DNA of 42,350 nt. Source: Alphaproteobacteria bacterium. Lineage in GTDB: Bacteria > Pseudomonadota > Alphaproteobacteria > Sphingomonadales > Kordiimonadaceae. The DNA lies in NCBI GenBank assembly GCA_013372975.1, contig JABXIS010000018.1:1-42350 (forward strand). Direction: 5' to 3'. How positions within the stretch are numbered: the first letter of the stretch is position 1; every line of letters begins with the position of its first letter. A model generated the notes under the pieces. That model was not told the DNA's origin, ran no database searches, and saw only the letters and a program-made list of their open reading frames with translations. Below, one piece after another: positions 40,966 through 42,350 of the stretch. Position numbers and translations under genes: made by a program.

Positions 40966-41355
40966 ATGGCATTAAAGCTTTCTTTAAAACCTGATGAGAA
41001 ACTAGTGATAAATGGCGCAGTAATTGCAAATGCCGACAGAAGGGCAACTTTGATTGTCCATAACAAGGCGTCAATCCTTAGAGAAAAGGACATACTGCAA
41101 GAAGAAGATATCGACACCCCGGCGAAGCGTATCTATTTCCCGATCATGCTGATGTATATGGATCAGGGTCAGGTGAATAAATACTACGAAGAGTTCGTTG
41201 TGCGCATGACAGAATTTATGAATGCCATCAGCACGCCAAGCGCCGTGGAGTTATGTGTTTCGATCAGCAGAGATGTAATGGACAAAAACTATTACAGAGC
41301 TCTCATGAACTGCAAAAAGCTGATGAACTTTGAAGCATCAAGGCTTGGAGGATAG
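40966..41355 (+). CDS. flbT: Flagellin mRNA regulator FlbT
   Basis: The 129-residue protein matches FlbT: MALKLSLKPDEKLVINGAVI, NADRRATLIVHNKASILREK, RIYFPIMLMYMD, and MDKNYYRALMNCKKLMNFEA. In Caulobacter FlbT binds the 5' leader of flagellin mRNA and lowers its translation or stability until the hook is complete. AAGGGGAGG precedes the ATG. It is followed by flaF after 25 bases and diverges from the flmG-like gene. No distinct promoter was identified in the 253-base gap. Confidence 0.95.
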   Translation: MALKLSLKPDEKLVINGAVIANADRRATLIVHNKASILREKDILQEEDIDTPAKRIYFPIMLMYMDQGQVNKYYEEFVVRMTEFMNAISTPSAVELCVSISRDVMDKNYYRALMNCKKLMNFEASRLGG

Positions 41356-41380
41356 TGAGAGAGAAGTAACGGGAATTTAG

Positions 41381-41800
41381 ATGTCATACCAAGCGTACCA
41401 AAAAGCTCAGCAATCTTCAGAGAACCCAAGCCAGGTGGAATATCGCCTGTTTGCGCAGGTTACCAATGCTCTGATTAAGGCCAAGGACTGCCCTACCTTT
41501 GACAAGGAACTGATTGCTGCCCTTGATTGGAACAGAAGAATGTGGTCGGTATTGTCGTCTGATTGCGGCGCCGAAGGAAATGCCCTGCCCCCACAACTGC
41601 GCGCCGGAATTATTTCACTTTCCATATGGGTTTCAAAACATTCTTCAGCCGTGATGCGCGGCGAGGAAGGTGTGGATGACCTGATCAATGTCAATCGCAC
41701 CATCATGGAAGGCCTTGCAGATCAGGCCAAGCTGCAACAGCAAGCGGCACAAGAAGAGAACTCCGCGGAAGGCACTCAGCCAGTAAACTCCGTTCTCTAG
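41381..41800 (+). CDS. flaF: Flagellar regulator FlaF
   Basis: The 139-residue protein matches FlaF: MSYQAYQKAQQSSENPSQVE, RLFAQVTNALIKAK, LIAALDWNRRMWSVLSSDCG and LRAGIISLSIWVSKHSSAVM. FlaF is needed for flagellin synthesis or secretion and works with FlbT in known systems. Here the order is flbT then flaF. A Gln/Glu/Ala-rich tail follows the core. It lies 264 bases upstream of the second flagellin, which has a separate promoter. Confidence 0.95.
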   Translation: MSYQAYQKAQQSSENPSQVEYRLFAQVTNALIKAKDCPTFDKELIAALDWNRRMWSVLSSDCGAEGNALPPQLRAGIISLSIWVSKHSSAVMRGEEGVDDLINVNRTIMEGLADQAKLQQQAAQEENSAEGTQPVNSVL

Positions 41801-41820
41801 GCAATAAGTGCCGAGGGCGG

Positions 41821-41875
41821 CAAATTTTTCCTAAAATTTGAGAAATTTCTTCCCAGTGGGCATATTTTACCCACT
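41821..41875. repeat. Cluster of short inverted repeats downstream of flaF
   Basis: CAAATTTT-TCCT-AAAATTTG (41821-41840) is a perfect 8-bp dyad. AGAAATTTCT (41841-41850) is self-complementary. AGTGGG (41855-41860) pairs with CCCACT (41870-41875). The first two could end flaF transcription or form a 3' structure; none has a T tract. Confidence 0.5.
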
Positions 41876-41952
41876 TCCATCTACACCACCCCCTACCTTC
41901 AACAGCTCCTATTGAGGAGAAAAACCCGTTTAATTTCAAGTTGATAGGAAAT

Positions 41953-41974
41953 TTTTTCCGGACACCCGGAAAAA
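41953..41974. promoter_or_regulatory. Inverted repeat abutting flagellin-2 promoter
   Basis: TTTTTCCGG (41953-41961) and CCGGAAAAA (41966-41974) form a perfect 9-bp dyad with a 4-base spacer, ending 1 base before the sigma-54 box. It may be a regulator site, or a weak terminator for upstream transcripts. Confidence 0.45.
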
Positions 41975-41975
41975 T

Positions 41976-41991
41976 TGGCACGGCTCATGCT
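41976..41991 (+). promoter_or_regulatory. Sigma-54 promoter of flagellin 2
   Basis: TGGCACGGCTCATGCT has GG at 41977-41978 and GC at 41989-41990, and is nearly identical to the flgF box. The predicted start is near 42002. Confidence 0.9.
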
Positions 41992-42002
41992 ACTGGTTTT
42001 GG

Positions 42003-42036
42003 CGAAGGCAAAAGGCTTTCGTGAGCAAAAAGCTCA
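42003..42036 (+). promoter_or_regulatory. Tandem 5' hairpins of flagellin-2 leader
   Basis: CGAAGGC/GCTTTCG (42003-42009 with 42015-42021, one G-U pair) and TGAGC/GCTCA (42022-42026 with 42032-42036, AAAAA loop) lie back to back at the predicted transcript start. This is a plausible site for FlbT-type control of flagellin mRNA. Confidence 0.5.
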
Positions 42037-42063
42037 ACTGTAATCTCAGAATGGAGAAACAAT

Positions 42064-42350
42064 ATGTCGTTTTCTGTAAACACCAATGCTGGTGCGTTTG
42101 CTGCTCTGCAAAACCTCAATTCCACCACAAACATGCTCAATAAAACTCAGACCCAGATTAACACGGGTTTGAAAGTTGCGTCTGCCAAAGACAACGCTGC
42201 GGTATTCTCTATCGCGCAAAAACTTCGTGGCGACGTTTCTGGCTTGAACGCTGTTAAGTCCTCTCTTGACCGTGCTCTTTCCACTATTGACGTTGCAGTG
42301 GCTGCTGGTGAAGCAGTGTCTGACCTTCTTATTGAAATGAAGGAAAAGGC
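42064..42350 (+). CDS. Flagellin (second copy, N-terminal part, cut by window end)
   Basis: The first 95 residues of a second flagellin are present (MSFSVNTNAGAFAALQNLNS, TQTQINTGLKVASAKDNAAV, SIAQKLRGDVSGLNAVKSSL). They match the D0/D1 N-terminal region of the first flagellin closely but not identically. The gene runs off the window. GGAG about 7 bases upstream is the ribosome-binding site. It has its own sigma-54 promoter and structured leader. The proximity of flbT and flaF suggests local control. Confidence 0.95.
   Translation, partial: MSFSVNTNAGAFAALQNLNSTTNMLNKTQTQINTGLKVASAKDNAAVFSIAQKLRGDVSGLNAVKSSLDRALSTIDVAVAAGEAVSDLLIEMKEK

Overview
The window comes from the chromosome of an alphaproteobacterium with a Caulobacter-type flagellar control system. 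The evidence is the combination of FliX, FlbT, FlaF, short flagellins, a FlmG-like flagellin glycosyltransferase, an alphaproteobacterial-type DksA with one cysteine in its zinc-finger region, a DUF6468 protein and a MotE-like protein. A marine lineage such as Kordiimonadales is possible, but this is a guess from gene style, not a demonstrated placement.

Layout. (1) 1-486: the 3' end of a repeat-containing surface or exported protein with a PEP-CTERM-like tail. (2) 579-4371, minus strand: an XRE regulator, aminopeptidase N and an Lrp/AsnC regulator, with a possible structured RNA in the gap at 1122-1238. (3) 4503-6844, minus strand: a complete bufferin-type operon (DUF2282 precursor, DUF692 enzyme, DUF2063 partner, DoxX membrane protein), known in other bacteria as a copper-buffering RiPP system. 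(4) 6979-15185, minus strand: a flagellar motor operon, fliL-fliM-DUF6468-motE-cheZ-two MotB/OmpA-like genes-large TPR protein. (5) 15515-18834, plus strand: flgF-flgG-flgA-flgH behind a sigma-54 promoter. (6) 18966-20228, minus strand: a methyltransferase and dksA. (7) 20400-24376: fliX diverging from flgI-flgJ-like-flgN-like-small protein, then a flagellin gene with its own sigma-54 promoter. (8) 24499-38958: a sugar-biosynthesis island carrying pseudaminic-acid-type genes (pseB, pseC, a pseF-pseG fusion, a NeuB/PseI-family synthase) mixed with a split transketolase, an SDR, an ATP-grasp enzyme, a GH57-like protein, a sulfotransferase, a pyruvyl-transferase-like protein and a C-methyltransferase-like protein. 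(9) 38976-42350: flmG-like gene on the minus strand, flbT and flaF on the plus strand, and the start of a second flagellin gene.

How it fits together. Six sites match the sigma-54 (-24/-12) pattern with exact 12-base spacing of the GG and GC dinucleotides. They lie upstream of flgF, flgI, both flagellins, the flmG-like gene and the split-transketolase gene. This places sugar synthesis and flagellin glycosylation in the same predicted regulon as hook/basal-body and filament genes. The most likely undescribed element is this sigma-54-controlled island. It probably makes and decorates a nonulosonic-acid-like sugar for flagellin, but it has an atypical enzyme set: no visible PseH, a synthase without the C-terminal SAF domain, an SpsF-type cytidylyltransferase fused to PseG, and a transketolase/SDR/ATP-grasp/GH57-like module of unknown purpose. 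The leaders of the sigma-54-driven flagellar genes carry compact hairpins that could be targets for FlbT-type post-transcriptional control.
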